64,000 nucleotides of DNA from Helichrysum umbraculigerum (taxonomy: Eukaryota; Streptophyta; Magnoliopsida; Asterales; Asteraceae): positions 3,512,001 to 3,576,000 of the forward strand of contig CATIUR010000001.1 in assembly GCA_949592205.1 (NCBI GenBank), read 5' to 3'. The notes under the pieces are model-generated. The model was not told where the DNA came from and did not search any database. It was given only the letters and a program-made list of their open reading frames with translations. A program made the position numbers and the translations under genes. Of this stretch, positions 9,703 through 22,696 are shown in pieces (position 1 is the stretch's first letter; each line of letters begins with the position of its first letter).

Positions 9703-12170
9703 GATCGAGGACGTACCCGGGCAAGTTGCATGAGTTAGGTTGCCAAGCATACTTGAGATATTGAGAGTCTGAGCAACTATGTTTAACACAACCAATTTCA
9801 GAGTCAATACAGGGGGCAGCTAGAAGCTGCATAATGTATCGGATGTAAAGTTGATTTTAACTTTAGAAGAAAAAAAAAGTTGCTCATAATGTGTTTCATG
9901 AAATGCCTAAATGAAAATTTGATGTAAAAAAAGCTTATTTTCATAGCAGAATATATGTGGCACATGAACAAGTCACAAACTCTTTTGAGTTTTGACTAAC
10001 CATATAAAGTACGTATATGTAGAAACACCATCAAAAGTTCTACTAATGGTACCATATTAATCATTTAAACCAAAATCAAAAAACTATTTCTATATCAAAA
10101 CATGCATACCTAGCTAGCCATGACATCCCGTTAATCACCTTCATGCTCCAGCTTACTCATGTGATGAAACGCTTCCCGGCATGTTTTCGCCACTTATTAT
10201 TATCTTGACAAGAACAAGATCATGATTCCCTCTGCCACATAATATCAACATTAAATTTGTAAATTGACACCTTAGCCAAAGTTTGACGAACATGTAACAT
10301 CTATTTGATCTCAAACTAAAACATGTTTTACCAACATAAAACAGATTTCCCATAAAGATTGGCCACCAAACAAAAATGTAGAATTGACCATGTCTTTCTT
10401 AACAGTTTAACACGTAGTATGACAATTTTCTGAATTGGATTGCATGAAAGAACCAACTAATAATCATTACAAATCCAGAGAAACACATAAAATGAAATAA
10501 CACTTAAAGGTCATATCTGTTAGTCCGTTGTGTTTCATTGCCAAAGAGTGGAGATGAGCCATAACAAACTTGTATCAGACAAGTGGGCAGTTCGATATGG
10601 CTATTAATAAAGTTGTCCATGCACCATTCCGTTAAAATCTTTTCAGCAATCTGGATTATATATATGGTAAGATACACAAATGTCTAGAGATATTGAAGAC
10701 CAAAAATTCAAGTACTTCTAGAGCTCTAAAAGTATACAATCCAAAAAGATAGAATCATAACAATTACGTCAATGACATATAAAAGATTGTTAAAGGGACA
10801 TGAACTAAATCTATAGTAAATAATTAAAGAAAAATTAAATAAAAAAAATCTTACCATGAAAAAATCGCAAGATAATAACTAACAAACAGATTTGTTCTTT
10901 TCTAGTTTTCTTTTCTGTAGGAATCAGGAACATGGTAACAACCAGACTTAACTAGTGTAATACCTGGGTGTGCACCGGCAACACTTATTTTGGTATGTGA
11001 GATGTTTAATGCCGTGTTTATGCAAGGAGCATTACAAATTAGATTTGCACTTGAATGTCATCTAACAGTCAACTCTATCAGCAAAGTAATCGAACATGAG
11101 AATGAACACAGTTCACTGATATAAGTTAAACACAGTTCATTGTAATTAAACATGAGAATAGTAATAACAGAGTAATCCTCGTAACAAAGCATGAAGAAAA
11201 ACCTTACTTCACCAATCAGTCTCTGAATACTTTTAGTACTTAAATGCAAAACAATTAACTAGCATGTAGCAGATTCTAAAAAAAATTGTCCACGTGAGCT
11301 ATAACATGTATTATTATGAAACCACAAATGCTTGAAATTGTTTTGATGCAACATGGATAATACAAACACTGACCAAAAGGTTACGATTGCTTCGGCCACA
11401 AACTGAGAACTAAAAAGTACAAACATATCAAAAACATTGAAGATTGTTTTGACCAACACAAAGTAAGGTTTCACCCAAGAAAGTTAAAAAGTTACTCCTA
11501 GAATTTGTTGGTATATGGATCTCCATATGTAAGTAAATTATTGTGTGGGTCTGTAAAAGAAATTAATGGCAAGATCACCCATCTGTTGCACTACTATATA
11601 TACATTTGAAACCACAGATATCACTACACAGAACTATCTACCAAGATGACAAGATCCCTATGTGTATACACAGAAAGAAAAAAAAACTGTGCAAATCCAG
11701 ATGATCACTACAGAAATGAAAAGTCAAAAACCATAAGATGATCCAACAAAATCCAGAAGCACAATCATCTGTGCAAAAAAGGCACAAAACTCATCACAAA
11801 GTTCGCATTAAATGTTGCAATCTTGAAAAAATGAGGAGTGGCATATTCAACCCAAGAACCAGACGATGTCGATCACAATCAACAATAATACATAAAAAAA
11901 CAGATGAATAATCTCAACCACAGACTTGACACATGTAGCGATGAACATTTCCAAGGGTCCGATGACAACTCAGAATGTATAATGATATGAGATAACCAAG
12001 TGAAAAATTGAGTTTGAATTTCATAAAACGTGTTTGAATGATTTGGACCATTTGAGTGAGAAGTCACCCTCTTTCAAATTTGACATAAGCAATGCACCAC
12101 TGTCCACCCATAATATCTTATTTACATATGCGAGCATGAAAAATCTGACTATTTAGGATGTCCACAAATG
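9703..12170. other. AT-rich intergenic sequence, nothing recognised
   Basis: Only short frames of fewer than about 75 codons are present, none with family motifs. No terminal repeats with target duplications were found. It may be old transposon debris. Confidence 0.5.
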
Positions 12171-12332
12171 TGTTAAGATCCCACATCGGCCAAGTATAGG
12201 ATTTGGCTGGTGGCTTATAAGTCTGTGTCATGTCCTCCTTCAAGCTAGCTTTTGAGAGTGAGTTCGACACGGGCTTATGGCATGCTATGAACCTAGTATG
12301 GGATAGGTTCGTATCAATTGGTATCAAAGCCA
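12171..12332 (+). mobile_element. TRIM-like LTR with primer binding site
   Basis: A possible 146-bp LTR starts TGTTAAGATCCCACATCGG and ends TTCGTATCA at 12316. Three bases later comes TGGTATCAAAGCC, close to the initiator-Met tRNA primer site TGGTATCAGAGCC. It contains ATCCCACATCG (12178-12188), the consensus plant snRNA upstream sequence element, and TTATAA (12215-12220). No second LTR is seen, so the element is truncated. The size fits TRIM elements. The assignment rests on structure only. Confidence 0.45.
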
Positions 12333-13142
12333 GCCCCATCTTTTGAGGAACCAACACCTTGGAGTGGTGGCTTGGACCCGAAAAGAGGGTGCCAACAATG
12401 ACCAACATATACGCCTGGCAATCCTGACCAGAATGGTAAAAACGGGTTAGTTTGGTTAATTTTCTTGACCTATTGAGTCACTTCTGGCAGATAACAAAAA
12501 GTAGGACGGAGAGTTCTGTCTCGAATTATTAACAGGTCTGAACGGGTCCTACATGGTCTTGAATGGGTTGATAAAAATTATGATGGAGGAAGAGTTGAAA
12601 TAGTCAAATAACCGGAAAATCTGTTCACCAACTACCGGAGCCACCACACCACAACGTAACACCAGTTCCATCTAGTTTTTGCACTATAGCGTGCACCACC
12701 ATCTCCGATCAACTTCTGTCGGCGCAATGCTTTCCGGCCAGAAGTTCGACAAATTTCGTCCATAAAAGATTCACGCCGCCGTGTAACCACCATAAAACGC
12801 ACACACTAAAATTGTAAACTTAGAAGAGCCAATGTCACTTTCAACTAAGAATCGTTTTCCACTTAGATGATTTCACTAAATCCGATGCCCAAGTCATATG
12901 ATAAGATTTAACAAATTATGCATATAATGAAAAAAAAAAAAACAAGCACTATGCTAATATTCAAATTAACACCAAACACATAATCCAGAATATAAAAATC
13001 TAGGTGTTAGCGAGACAACTGAGAACAACACATGAATGATGACATGAGAATTAGAGAAAGACCTTGAAGGTGCCACTGAATGCAAAAAAGTAAAATCATT
13101 TGAAAGATGTTAAAATCTGGTTATAACAAAATGAAGGCACAT
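12333..13142. other. No recognisable feature
   Basis: Sequence after the TRIM-like primer site has a partly conserved-looking stretch (GGAACCAACACCTTGGAGTG) that may be the internal domain of that element. The rest is unassigned. A short poly-A tract lies near 12929. Confidence 0.4.
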
Positions 13143-13965
13143 AAATCAAATAATAAGTTCTAAAACACAAATGCAGAATCAATTTAAGTTAACTATTTTA
13201 CCTTCATTATCATCAGTGTCGGTAAAACCAACCAAATCCATCGGTAACACCAACCACACTATCACCTCCATCCGCATACGTGTCATCGTGTATCTGAAGA
13301 AAGGTATCTGATTGCTTGAAACGCGGTGATATCCTTTAAGGATCTCTTCGTTCTCATCTTCCGACAACAACATCAATCTCATCTATAAACACAAAAGCAG
13401 GACATGAACAACAAAAACAAATGCATAACCAAATTCAGTTGACTATTTTACCTTCATTATCATCAGTAAAAGGTAAAACCAACCAAATCCATCGGTAACA
13501 CCAACCACACTATCAACTCCATCCGCATACGTGTCATCGTGTATCTGAAGAAAGGTAGCTGATTGCTTGAAACGCGGTGATATCCTTTAAGGATCTATTC
13601 TTGCTCGTCTTCCGACAACATCATCAATATTGTCTATAAACACAAAGGCAGGACGTGAACAACAAATACAAATGCATAATCAAATTAAATTAGCTATTTT
13701 ACCTTCATTATCATCAGTAAAAGGTAAAACCAACCAAATCCATCGGTAACACCAACTACACTATCACCTCCATCCGCATACGTGTCATCGTAACTGAAGA
13801 AAGGTATGTGATTGCTTGAAACGCGTTGATATCCTTTAAGGATCTATTCTTGCTCGTCTTCCGACAACAGCATCAATCAATCTCATCTATAAACACAAAA
13901 GCAGGACGTGAACAACAAAAACAAATGCATAATCAAACTAAGTTAACTATTTTACCTTCATTATT
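13143..13965 (-). repeat. Tandem array of a ~250-bp exon-like module (3 copies plus a partial fourth)
   Basis: CTATTTTACCTTCATTAT recurs at 13193, 13443, 13694 and 13947 (periods 250, 251, 253). On the minus strand each unit holds a ~185-bp exon-like block bounded by an acceptor (TTGTGTTTATAG) and a donor (GATAATGAAG|GTAAAATAG). In the 13179-13382 unit the block is open, reading SEDENEEILKGYHRVSSNQ and DLVGFTDTDDNEG. In the second unit the same frame has a TAG stop, and the third has a 4-bp duplication. I do not recognise the protein. It looks like an exon with its intron flanks that was amplified in tandem and then decayed. Confidence 0.7.
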
Positions 13966-14770
13966 TTGCGGTGAGATGCTTTTATTGTTACTCAAAATTA
14001 TTTGGGGGCCCCCAACGAATATGTTCATTGTTCCGCCCCTGTCACATACTGAACCAAGCATCTTAACATACAGGTGGTGTCCACCTACAAACGAAAAGAT
14101 TTAAACAGCGTTCCCGCATTAAACAAATCACAGCAAATATCACTTGAATTTGGCGGTTTAGGACTGGTTAGGGTTATCCACAGTCATTGAATATTTCAGC
14201 TTGATGTCGGCCACGAAATTAATGGTAAGCGTAGGCGATTGACACCAGGGAGGTGGATGACAATATTAGGGCATAAAAAGTTCTGAAGATGGGAAATTGT
14301 GAGTGGCGGTTTAAGAATATGAGCGATTTGAAGAATTTGACAGTTCAGTAGAATGCAGGGAAAACTATATTCAAGTAAACTGCTAACAGTACTTTCAACG
14401 GGCAGATCGAAAGTCGAAAGCATTTAAACGGTTCAGATCGCAAGTCAATGAAAGAACAGCTCACCGAGCTCAATCAATGTAGAGACGTAGTAATGGTACC
14501 TACTTTGGCATTGGCTTGTAAATCACCCTTTTCCTTGTCTGAATCCATCCTCCGTAAGAATTAGAATCAAGAAAACTATCGATACTGAAGTTCCACCCTT
14601 TGGTTGCAACTTGCAACACCTCCGCGTTTATCTCGAACTACATATGTAGAGTTATAATCAGTCAAGATATGGAATTTAACAAGAAGATAAATCATCTTTA
14701 TGCAGCCCTGATATGAATAGTGCAACAAGGAACATATTGTTTTTTTTGGATGATGAGATCTGTTGTTTGC

Positions 14771-14805
<35 letters not shown>

Positions 14806-14914
14806 TGTGTAAGAAATTATCATCAAATATCATCCTAGTCTCCTAGATCTGTTCTCCAACCAAAAACAAAATTATCTTACAATTCCACAAACAAAAACTG
14901 GATCTATTTTATTT

Positions 14915-14945
<31 letters not shown>

Positions 14946-15097
14946 ACGTACCAGAAGAAACAAGCTAAACTAACAGCCGGTGTTGGTGTCTCTAATCTAA
15001 CTCTACTGTAAAACCTAACAAATCATCAATTCATCATCATCGTTCTTCATTTCTGAATCTCAGCTTCTTGTATTACTACTACTACTGTTACTATATA

Positions 15098-15163
<66 letters not shown>

Positions 15164-15429
15164 AAATTATCATCAAATATCATCCTAGATCTGTTCTCCA
15201 ACCAAAAACAAAATTACCATCAAACATCTTCTTTGGAAACATCTTCTTTGATTTTGATTTTTATGAATCGACTGGGTTTTGATTGTTATGAATCGACGAC
15301 TGGGTTTTGATAATTTGATTGTTATGAATGAATCGACTGGGTTTTGTTTTTGTTTTGATAAAAGAAAATAATTATTAGAGAGAGAGAATAGTGGTTACAC
15401 AGGTAAAACCATTTTAGTTTATTGTTTAA
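13966..15429. other. Microsatellite-rich intergenic stretch
   Basis: Contains (GA)n at about 14773-14806, (TA)n at 14922-14944 and a longer (TA)n at about 15093-15162. About 50 bp (AAATTATCATCAAATATCAT...) occurs at 14816 and again at 15166, flanking the TA tracts, so this block is a local direct duplication. Small frames on the minus strand (14196-14423) show no known motif. Confidence 0.55.
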
Positions 15430-16428
15430 CAAGGTATAAGACCCGCGACAACGCGGGCAACTAAATTTAAGTTTTTTAAAAGATATTTAGTTATTTTGGG
15501 TTTTTTTTAATATTAAATCAGATATCAATTTGTGTGTAATAAATATAAAGTGTCCTATTGTATATATTCACTTTCAAATCCACTAATAAAATCAATATCG
15601 ATGACAAAGATAAAGCAAGTTATTTGGCCTTTAAGAAGCTAAACGACATTTAAAAACCCGCTAATTGTTGTATGTTGCATCATTTTCTCCTTGTGCGATT
15701 CAGCTCGAAATGTAAATATAACAAACATTTATTTGATTTGTAGAGCAAATTTACCCAAAACATAATCATGTGGCAATGTGACTCGGCAAACCTGCAAATA
15801 AAATTGTAAATAACCATATCAGATATAGTGAAGAATCAATTACAACAAAAAAGAGATGTCATAAATCAAAAATAAAAATCTACACAACAAAAAGAATTGA
15901 TATACTTTCGGTAGCTGGATGAATATCAATTCTTTCTTCATCCTCCTTGGTTGAGTGCGAGCTTTTTCAAGCAATTAAAAATCATATTTTAGTCTCAATA
16001 ATGGTTGTTACTTCATTTGTTCAAAACACACACAAAAAAAAAGGTTAACATGGAGAAAAAATAAGTAGCATTGTAAAAACCTATTACCTAATACAGTCAG
16101 AAATAGAGGCACAGACAAATTTTTCATTGTAAGCGAGAGGAAGAATCTGACAACATGAAACACACACACAAACATGGACTACAAACTTTTGATTTTCTTA
16201 TACATCATCATTCTGCGGTGCACCTTCGGAATAGCAATAATAATTAGGTTTATCCAAGTATGGAACAAAACAAAATTAAACAAAAACAGAAAGTGGAGCA
16301 ATACATCAAAATAACGTTACCATATGACCTATATACTATATACAGTTGATAAAAACAAATAAAAAATAAGTTTCGAATAAACTGGTTAAAACTGACACCT
16401 CGAATACTAACCTATGATCCTAGCCAGC

Positions 16429-16500
16429 AGTCCCAAATATTTTTCCATCGGTACGAATTGAAGCTCCTACTACGTCAGGTTGCTCCGAAGTTATTTACTT
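16429..16500 (-). pseudogene. Exon-like fragment, unknown gene
   Basis: The minus strand reads EQPDVVGASIRTDGKIFGTAG before a stop, with protein-like composition in an AT-rich setting. I cannot assign a family. It may be a captured exon. Confidence 0.25.
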
Positions 16501-17229
16501 CTTCACCACACAAGAACCCTACGGATGACCAAAAGAAGTTATTTATTTTTTAACAAATTATATTCTTGAATTTTTGCATCCAGTAAGACCAACTCAGCTA
16601 ATTTGATATCAAAATGAATATAGATTCATCATGTAAACAATAGCTTTGTGTTACTATTTACAAAAAGACAGTTGAGAGCATATTATCAACCACATGTCTA
16701 AAGAGCTATTATAAAAAGCATGTACATAAGTTGATTTGAACATTTAAATATATAGGTCTCCATACCATCGAACGATTCAAAGTAAACATGAAAATTTTTT
16801 CATGTGTACCTCCTATAATGCCCCTATTGAACATCCCATCCACAGAGAGGCTTAGAACTGACAAACAAAGCAATCCTTATGTTACAATGATCATCAAAAG
16901 AATAAGGCCATAAGCTCCCGAAAATAGAGCACTTTCTTTCCAAAAGACGATAGGTATTTTTAAACTTATTTTCTTATTAATGGGCCGATTCCAATTATGT
17001 TCTATAACAGGTCAAATGAATAAAACAAAAAACAAAATTTGCAAAGAAAAAAGAGGTAGAAAAAAACGCCTCAAATGAGTCGAATAAAGCAAAATTGTAT
17101 TTATTACATAATACCTTCGAAATTGTCTTCTTTCTAAAGGTTAATTATTGTTGAAATAACGTAATATCTATAATCGTATATGACACACTAATTGTGCGTA
17201 CATTTTTTTTCAAAGCTTTTTAGCCAAAA

Positions 17230-17475
17230 AAAAAAAACTTGTAGGATCAACGTGACCTGATCCGTACTCAAATCTTGACCTTTCTTACCCATTACCCAAG
17301 CTGCATGTCCCCCATTTGCCAACTTCAATAAAGATGGCCATTTGGGCTTCACACTCAAAAATTGTTGCCCATAATTGATGGCCATACGAACCTGTCTGTG
17401 AATGGAACCTCACAGAAGTCAACGAAACCCCAAGATTCCTTAAAATCCCACTAAGCCATTGTTCCATCCACATAA
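17230..17475 (-). pseudogene. Exon-like fragment with a frameshift, unknown gene
   Basis: One frame reads MEQWLSGILRNLGVSLTSV and RFHSQTG. The next frame continues MAINYGQQFLSVKPKWPSLL and LKLANGGHAAWVMGKKG. The continuity across two overlapping frames suggests a single former exon broken by a one-base indel. I do not recognise the family. It lies inside the probable Helitron, so capture is plausible. Confidence 0.35.
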
Positions 17476-20400
17476 CTGCATAAAGAAAATTACTACGATC
17501 ATTATGTCATTTCAAGAGTAGCCCATTAATTATATGAACTGAAATTGCTTGCACACTTACCGAAACAAAAGGCAAAAGACGGGAAAATGAAAATAAGAAC
17601 AAACCTAGGACATATATAAACCCTTGAGATTCAAAAGGCAAAACGCTTGAACTGCCATACACATACCTTTAAGATCACAATGACAGAAATCAAGAGGCAT
17701 TGTTATTAAGGAGTAATATATATGACAAACATCTTGAACTCTGGCACAACGTATTAAATTTCAAACTTGGTAGTCGCCCATTAAAAAATATATCCATTAT
17801 CAGACATGCTACAACTAATTAAATATGCGAAGGAATCTTTACGAAACTCTTTGATATAAGGTTATTTAAGAAGGATACTATTAACTTTATAATTAATACT
17901 TTCTCTCTTTATTTGCTCATCTTCTAACATATAAAGCTAGCAAATTTCTTAAGATCACTACCTTCAGGTGCGGTTTTACACGTGTCATGATCTAACTTTA
18001 AGTAATTACATAATGTACACCGTAGGAACCTAAACCTAATTTGTGAGCAGCAATATGTATAGGCATATATGAACAACAATAATCAAAGAAAATATGAACA
18101 CGAAGACGTAAAGTTAGCAACTGTAGAAGTACAAAATTATACCTTGTTAGATGTGTGGCAGATTCAACAGCGAGGAGGAGCAACGACGGAGAACAGTATG
18201 TTGATGAGGCAGTAAAATTCAAACTTATAGCAGTAGTGTCAGTGCTTCTCGGTGCAGTAGCAGCTCCGACACAGCAGCAGTGTCCAGCCATATTCCAGCA
18301 ACAACAACAATTACAATAACAATAAGTAAATCCATGATTAACAGAAACTAAACATGCTTAACAGAAACCAATCGAACAACATCTAAACACGATTTGTTTT
18401 ATAGTAGTGAACGTACCAATCAATTTACATGTGGTCCCATGATTGTGTTCGAACCTCATCTAAAGTAAGGTTATACAATGCATTCAGGTGTGTGAGCAAA
18501 AGAGCATCCACTTGTGAGCAGCCATCCTACGACAACTTAAATAGAAGTTGTAGATTCAAGTACTGTTAAGGTTTTTGAGAAAAGCAATCGCTTCACGACG
18601 CGTTCTCCTGTTGCACCCTGTTCTGTATAATTTTAAGGAGTAAACTTCATAATCTATTACAAATTATATCAGGTATTGTATGATCAGATCTGAATATCTG
18701 ATCCTATATTTGTATCCACTTTTTCCGTGCAATAGCACACTACATGCATATCTTATTACTTCCAGACTCACTCTACAGTAATCCTAATAGTTCAAAGATT
18801 TACAAAGCATTTAAATTTGCTTGATGAAATGATTACCGCTATTTGAACGACTGTAGATGATTATCTCATTTTCTGCCAATATCCAGTGACAATAATCAGT
18901 TATCAAAAGTTCGTATAAGCAAACCATTTGTTGTTCTGACTATATATATGGGGGTTATATAATGAGTTACATACCAAAAAAAAAAATTACCTCCAAGAGT
19001 AATAAGCAAATTTCAAAATAAATTAATCAGTAGACTAAACTTAAAGATACACAAATACACGATAAAGAATTTAGTTGGAGAAAAATCTCGAAGTTTAAGT
19101 CAACTCTGTCACACTACATTAGACACCCCTCCTTCTATTTTTCACAACATCACCAAATTAAAAACAGAGATTTAGCACCAACACACATAGGCAAGTAAAC
19201 AGACATCAGACATCAGTAGTTAAGATATATTTAGCCACAAAAAGCTCTATCCTAATCACTAAATAAAGATAAGTAAAGGCAGCAAAGTATGAATACACGT
19301 ATACTCTTTATGTTCTCTTATGACCAAAATTATGAATATACATGATTCTATTCTATCATCCAAACAATTAAATTTAGTTTTCTAATATATAGCAAAATTA
19401 AGAAAATATTGTTTTAGCTTACAGCAAGCTTCAAAGTTATTATAATGTTTGATAAGTGTTATTTGAAATGGAAAAGGCCAAATCTATGTCTGTTATGGCA
19501 TATTGTTCATTTAGTTAAGTGCACATTCAAGATTCAAGTTAATAGCCAAATAGATAGGTGTTTCTCCAATAAATAAGTATCAATGATCCATGTCCAATTT
19601 AACACTAACATGATCGGCGAAAATTCTAATGTACATTAATAGTTAATTCAATGATAAACCGTATAAAAAATGGATACATACATTGATAACGGAAGCTTTC
19701 TCTGTAAGATTGTGATCTTTTATGTCACCTTAGCCCAAGTTGCCATATTGACACCAACCCCAGCCTTAAAGCTCACCATCTTCCCTGATAGCCACTATAT
19801 GCTCAACACCAACAATATTCTCTTAATTTCATAACTTTCATGTAAATGTAAATATATAAACAACAAATATCAAAGATAAAATATGAAATTTAGTATGCAA
19901 TCAAACCCTAAATTACAATCACAAATTTTGAACTTATAAAAACTGAAACAAATGATAAAGATCGTCTCAACTCAGAAGATCGCACCAATGTTACTCATCT
20001 TCAAAACAAAAACCTTAAACCGAACAAATGAAACCCTTAATTTACTTATAACAAACGAAAACAATAAATGGACTCGAAAGGGATTTTCTAGAAGTCGAAT
20101 CGAGACCTTTAGAGAGAGGGTAAACAAACCGGCCAGAAAACCTCAGATCAGAATATGATGATTATATGAAATTAGAGATCTTCGGTTGCCTCTCGTAATC
20201 ATCTCCGTCATCATCATCGTGTATGAGGTGCCTACTATGAATTCTTCTGATTACCGGCTGCAACGTCAACTTTTGTGTGATGAGGGTAATAATTGGTAGG
20301 TTGAATTCCAAGAATATGATTGATTGGCGATGATGATGATGGAGAAGGAGGCGTAGCAGGGTTTTAGGGGTTTGGGTGGTTATGGAGTCGAAATATAATC

Positions 20401-20676
20401 CTGTACGGTGTTTTTATTTTTTATATGATTAAATGATTTATTATTAAATTAAATGGGATAATAAGGATGTTAAGTGTAATTATCTACAAATTAATCTACA
20501 TTGTTGGATCGATTTAATAAAAACCAATTAAGGGCTAGGATTAACCCATGCTATTTTGCTTTAAGTATAGTTTATAGATTTATAGATAGATAGATTTTAA
20601 AAAAAAATAAAAAAAATTGATATTTATCCTTTTAGGGTTAGACATCTCAGGAATTGTGCATTATTTTATTATATTA

Positions 20677-21096
20677 TCTTAAATTATATATAAGAAACAC
20701 ATGATGATTTCATAAAAAATTCAATTAACCAATCAAATTGTTTGATTTTATCAAATTAGCTAAAATTTAGGAACATAATGACATCATAATTAATCTTATT
20801 TTAATCCTAACTTAATTCCAATCCTAGCTCTATCAAAGTCCAAATATTAGTATAAGATAACTTGTCGGATTATAACAAAAATCAATATCAATATAACAAA
20901 TAATAATTAATTAAAAATTATCATATTAATTCTACGAATAATAATTAATCTATAAACTTTAAGGTATCGACATATATATATAATAATAAGAATAAGAATA
21001 AGATAAGATTTACATCCCTCCACATGAACTCTTTTAATCGTTTCTTTAGGTTAGCAAATGGAAACAATTAGATTAAACTAGCAAATCCATAATTCC

Positions 21097-21131
<35 letters not shown>

Positions 21132-21276
21132 TTAATGATGTCTCATTTTTCTTACATTTGGATTTTTTTATGTACAATTAACTTCTCCTATTTTAGTAAC
21201 TATTTGAAAAATCTTATTTATTGAAAATCAAATACACATTTAACAGCCCGTGTGTATACACGGGTTTGAAGACTAG
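20677..21276 (+). mobile_element. Small non-autonomous Helitron (plus strand)
   Basis: The 5' end is TCTTAAATTATATATAAGAAAC, preceded by A. The 3' end has hairpin CCCGTGTGTATACACGGG (21247-21264, 7-bp stem), a short spacer TTTGAAGA, then CTAG and a T. This matches Helitron 3' architecture (hairpin, CTRR, insertion between A and T). It is about 600 bp, AT-rich and has no coding content. The 3' end is better supported than the 5' end. A (AAT)n tract lies at 21095-21133. Confidence 0.55.
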
Positions 21277-22691
21277 TATAATAATATAATACTCCGTATA
21301 AATTCCATGCAGACAAAAAAAAAAAAAAGAATTATAGTTATATACTAGTTTTATGACCCGTGTCAACACGGGTTTGACGAAAAATCAAATTAAAATATTA
21401 TTTACGAATTTTTTTGTAACTCTAATGAATGTTAAAAAATTTTTACAAAACTTAGGTTTTATATTATTTTATTTTGTTGACACTTGACAGTTTAGTGATA
21501 ATTTATGTATTTAGTCATCATCATATGAATATTCAACTTCTTATTATGTGTTTTTAAAATTGTAAATAAATGTAATTACCATGAAATTATCAACTATACA
21601 CTATGACCATATCAATTAACAATATGAAACAGTTCAAAAATGCATTTTGACCTACACATGTCAAACTAATAATCAAAATTGACTTCACCAAACTATGGCA
21701 GTTTACATTTTTCGTCTTTGCTTTATAAGCCATATTGACCTTCATTCCACGACTTTTAAATTGCCGGTTATTGTTTCCATCAGTCTCATAATAAGCAATT
21801 TTGACATTCTTTTTGAAATTTCTTCACATATCGACTAAATGTAGTCAAACGGTCTTCAATTTTGATCAAAAGCGAATTATTTCTTGATAGCAACTCATGC
21901 GATTACTTCATGCCTGCTGTTTTCATATTCATTCCAAAATCCCCAATATGATCACAAATAGCATAATTTCCTCCATTGATTTTCAGAAGTCAAACTATGA
22001 CAGATTGGTGACACATAACATTAGTGATCCATTTATGTCAACATCAATAAAGAAAATGTATTATTCATGACAGAAAGTGCTTACAATTAACATGTACATT
22101 TAAAAAAAAAACCAACAAAACAGGTACAATATATTTAGAAACCTCACATCTTGGTTCCTAGAACCAACCAATGGAACTGATACCACTTAAGTTACTGTAT
22201 TATGAAATACTATTCGGAAATAGATAAGAGACATACTATTCAATGCATGGAAAAAAACCCATAGAATGTTGCACAATGTGATGATTATGACATAACATTA
22301 TAAAATTACCATCTTTACAAACTCTCAAAAGTAAACCCATACAACACTTTTGCTTATTGATCTGGATAAGTACAATATACCTAACAATGTCATGAGCAAC
22401 ACATGTTAAAATTAAGAACTAAATTCAGGTTAAAATTAAAATGTCAAACCAGATTGAAAGCCATCCAAGTGTTATTTTCTAAGTGTCGTTAGCCCATTTT
22501 AAATAAAGCATAACCCAAAGCGACCAATTCAAGGAAATTGGTCGATATTGACACCTTAAGAAGAGACACAACTGGAAGAGGGGGATGAGTGTTGCAGCTA
22601 CATGTCTATTGGCTCAGTCAAAGCCGCAGGTCAATAAAAGAAAAGAGACTCTTACAAACATATTGTTTTGATAAGAAAAAAATAACTTTTT

Positions 22692-22696
22692 CACTT
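22692..22696. repeat. 5-bp target duplication CACTT of element A (left)
   Basis: Identical to 38522-38526 on the other side of element A, and directly abuts both LTR ends. Confidence 0.9.

Larger units (their letters stand above)
15430..20578 (-). mobile_element. Probable Helitron (minus strand)
   Basis: The putative 5' end at 20578 reads TCTATAAACTATACTTAAAG, preceded by A. The putative 3' end at 15430 has the hairpin CCCGCGTTGTCGCGGG followed by TCTTATACCTTG and then T. The hairpin near the end and the A/T target fit Helitrons. The last four bases are CTTG rather than the usual CTRR, which weakens the call. No Rep/helicase is present. The interior holds scattered exon-like pieces, as expected of gene-capturing non-autonomous Helitrons. 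Confidence 0.4.

Noticed and set aside
12178..12220. U-snRNA gene promoter
   Set aside because: The upstream element and TATA-like sequence are present, but nothing downstream resembles U1, U2, U4, U5, U6 or U3 RNA; the TRIM-like LTR explains it better.
14196..14423. Possible leucine-rich-repeat fragment on the minus strand
   Set aside because: Leu/Pro content is suggestive, but no LRR spacing or other family motif could be found.
15068..15310. 80-codon plus-strand frame starting with a Tyr/Ile alternation
   Set aside because: It translates a TA microsatellite and flanking noncoding DNA; no protein family.
17998..18291. 97-codon minus-strand frame beginning MAGHCCCVGAATA
   Set aside because: No conserved motif, low-complexity composition, and no supporting splice or promoter context.
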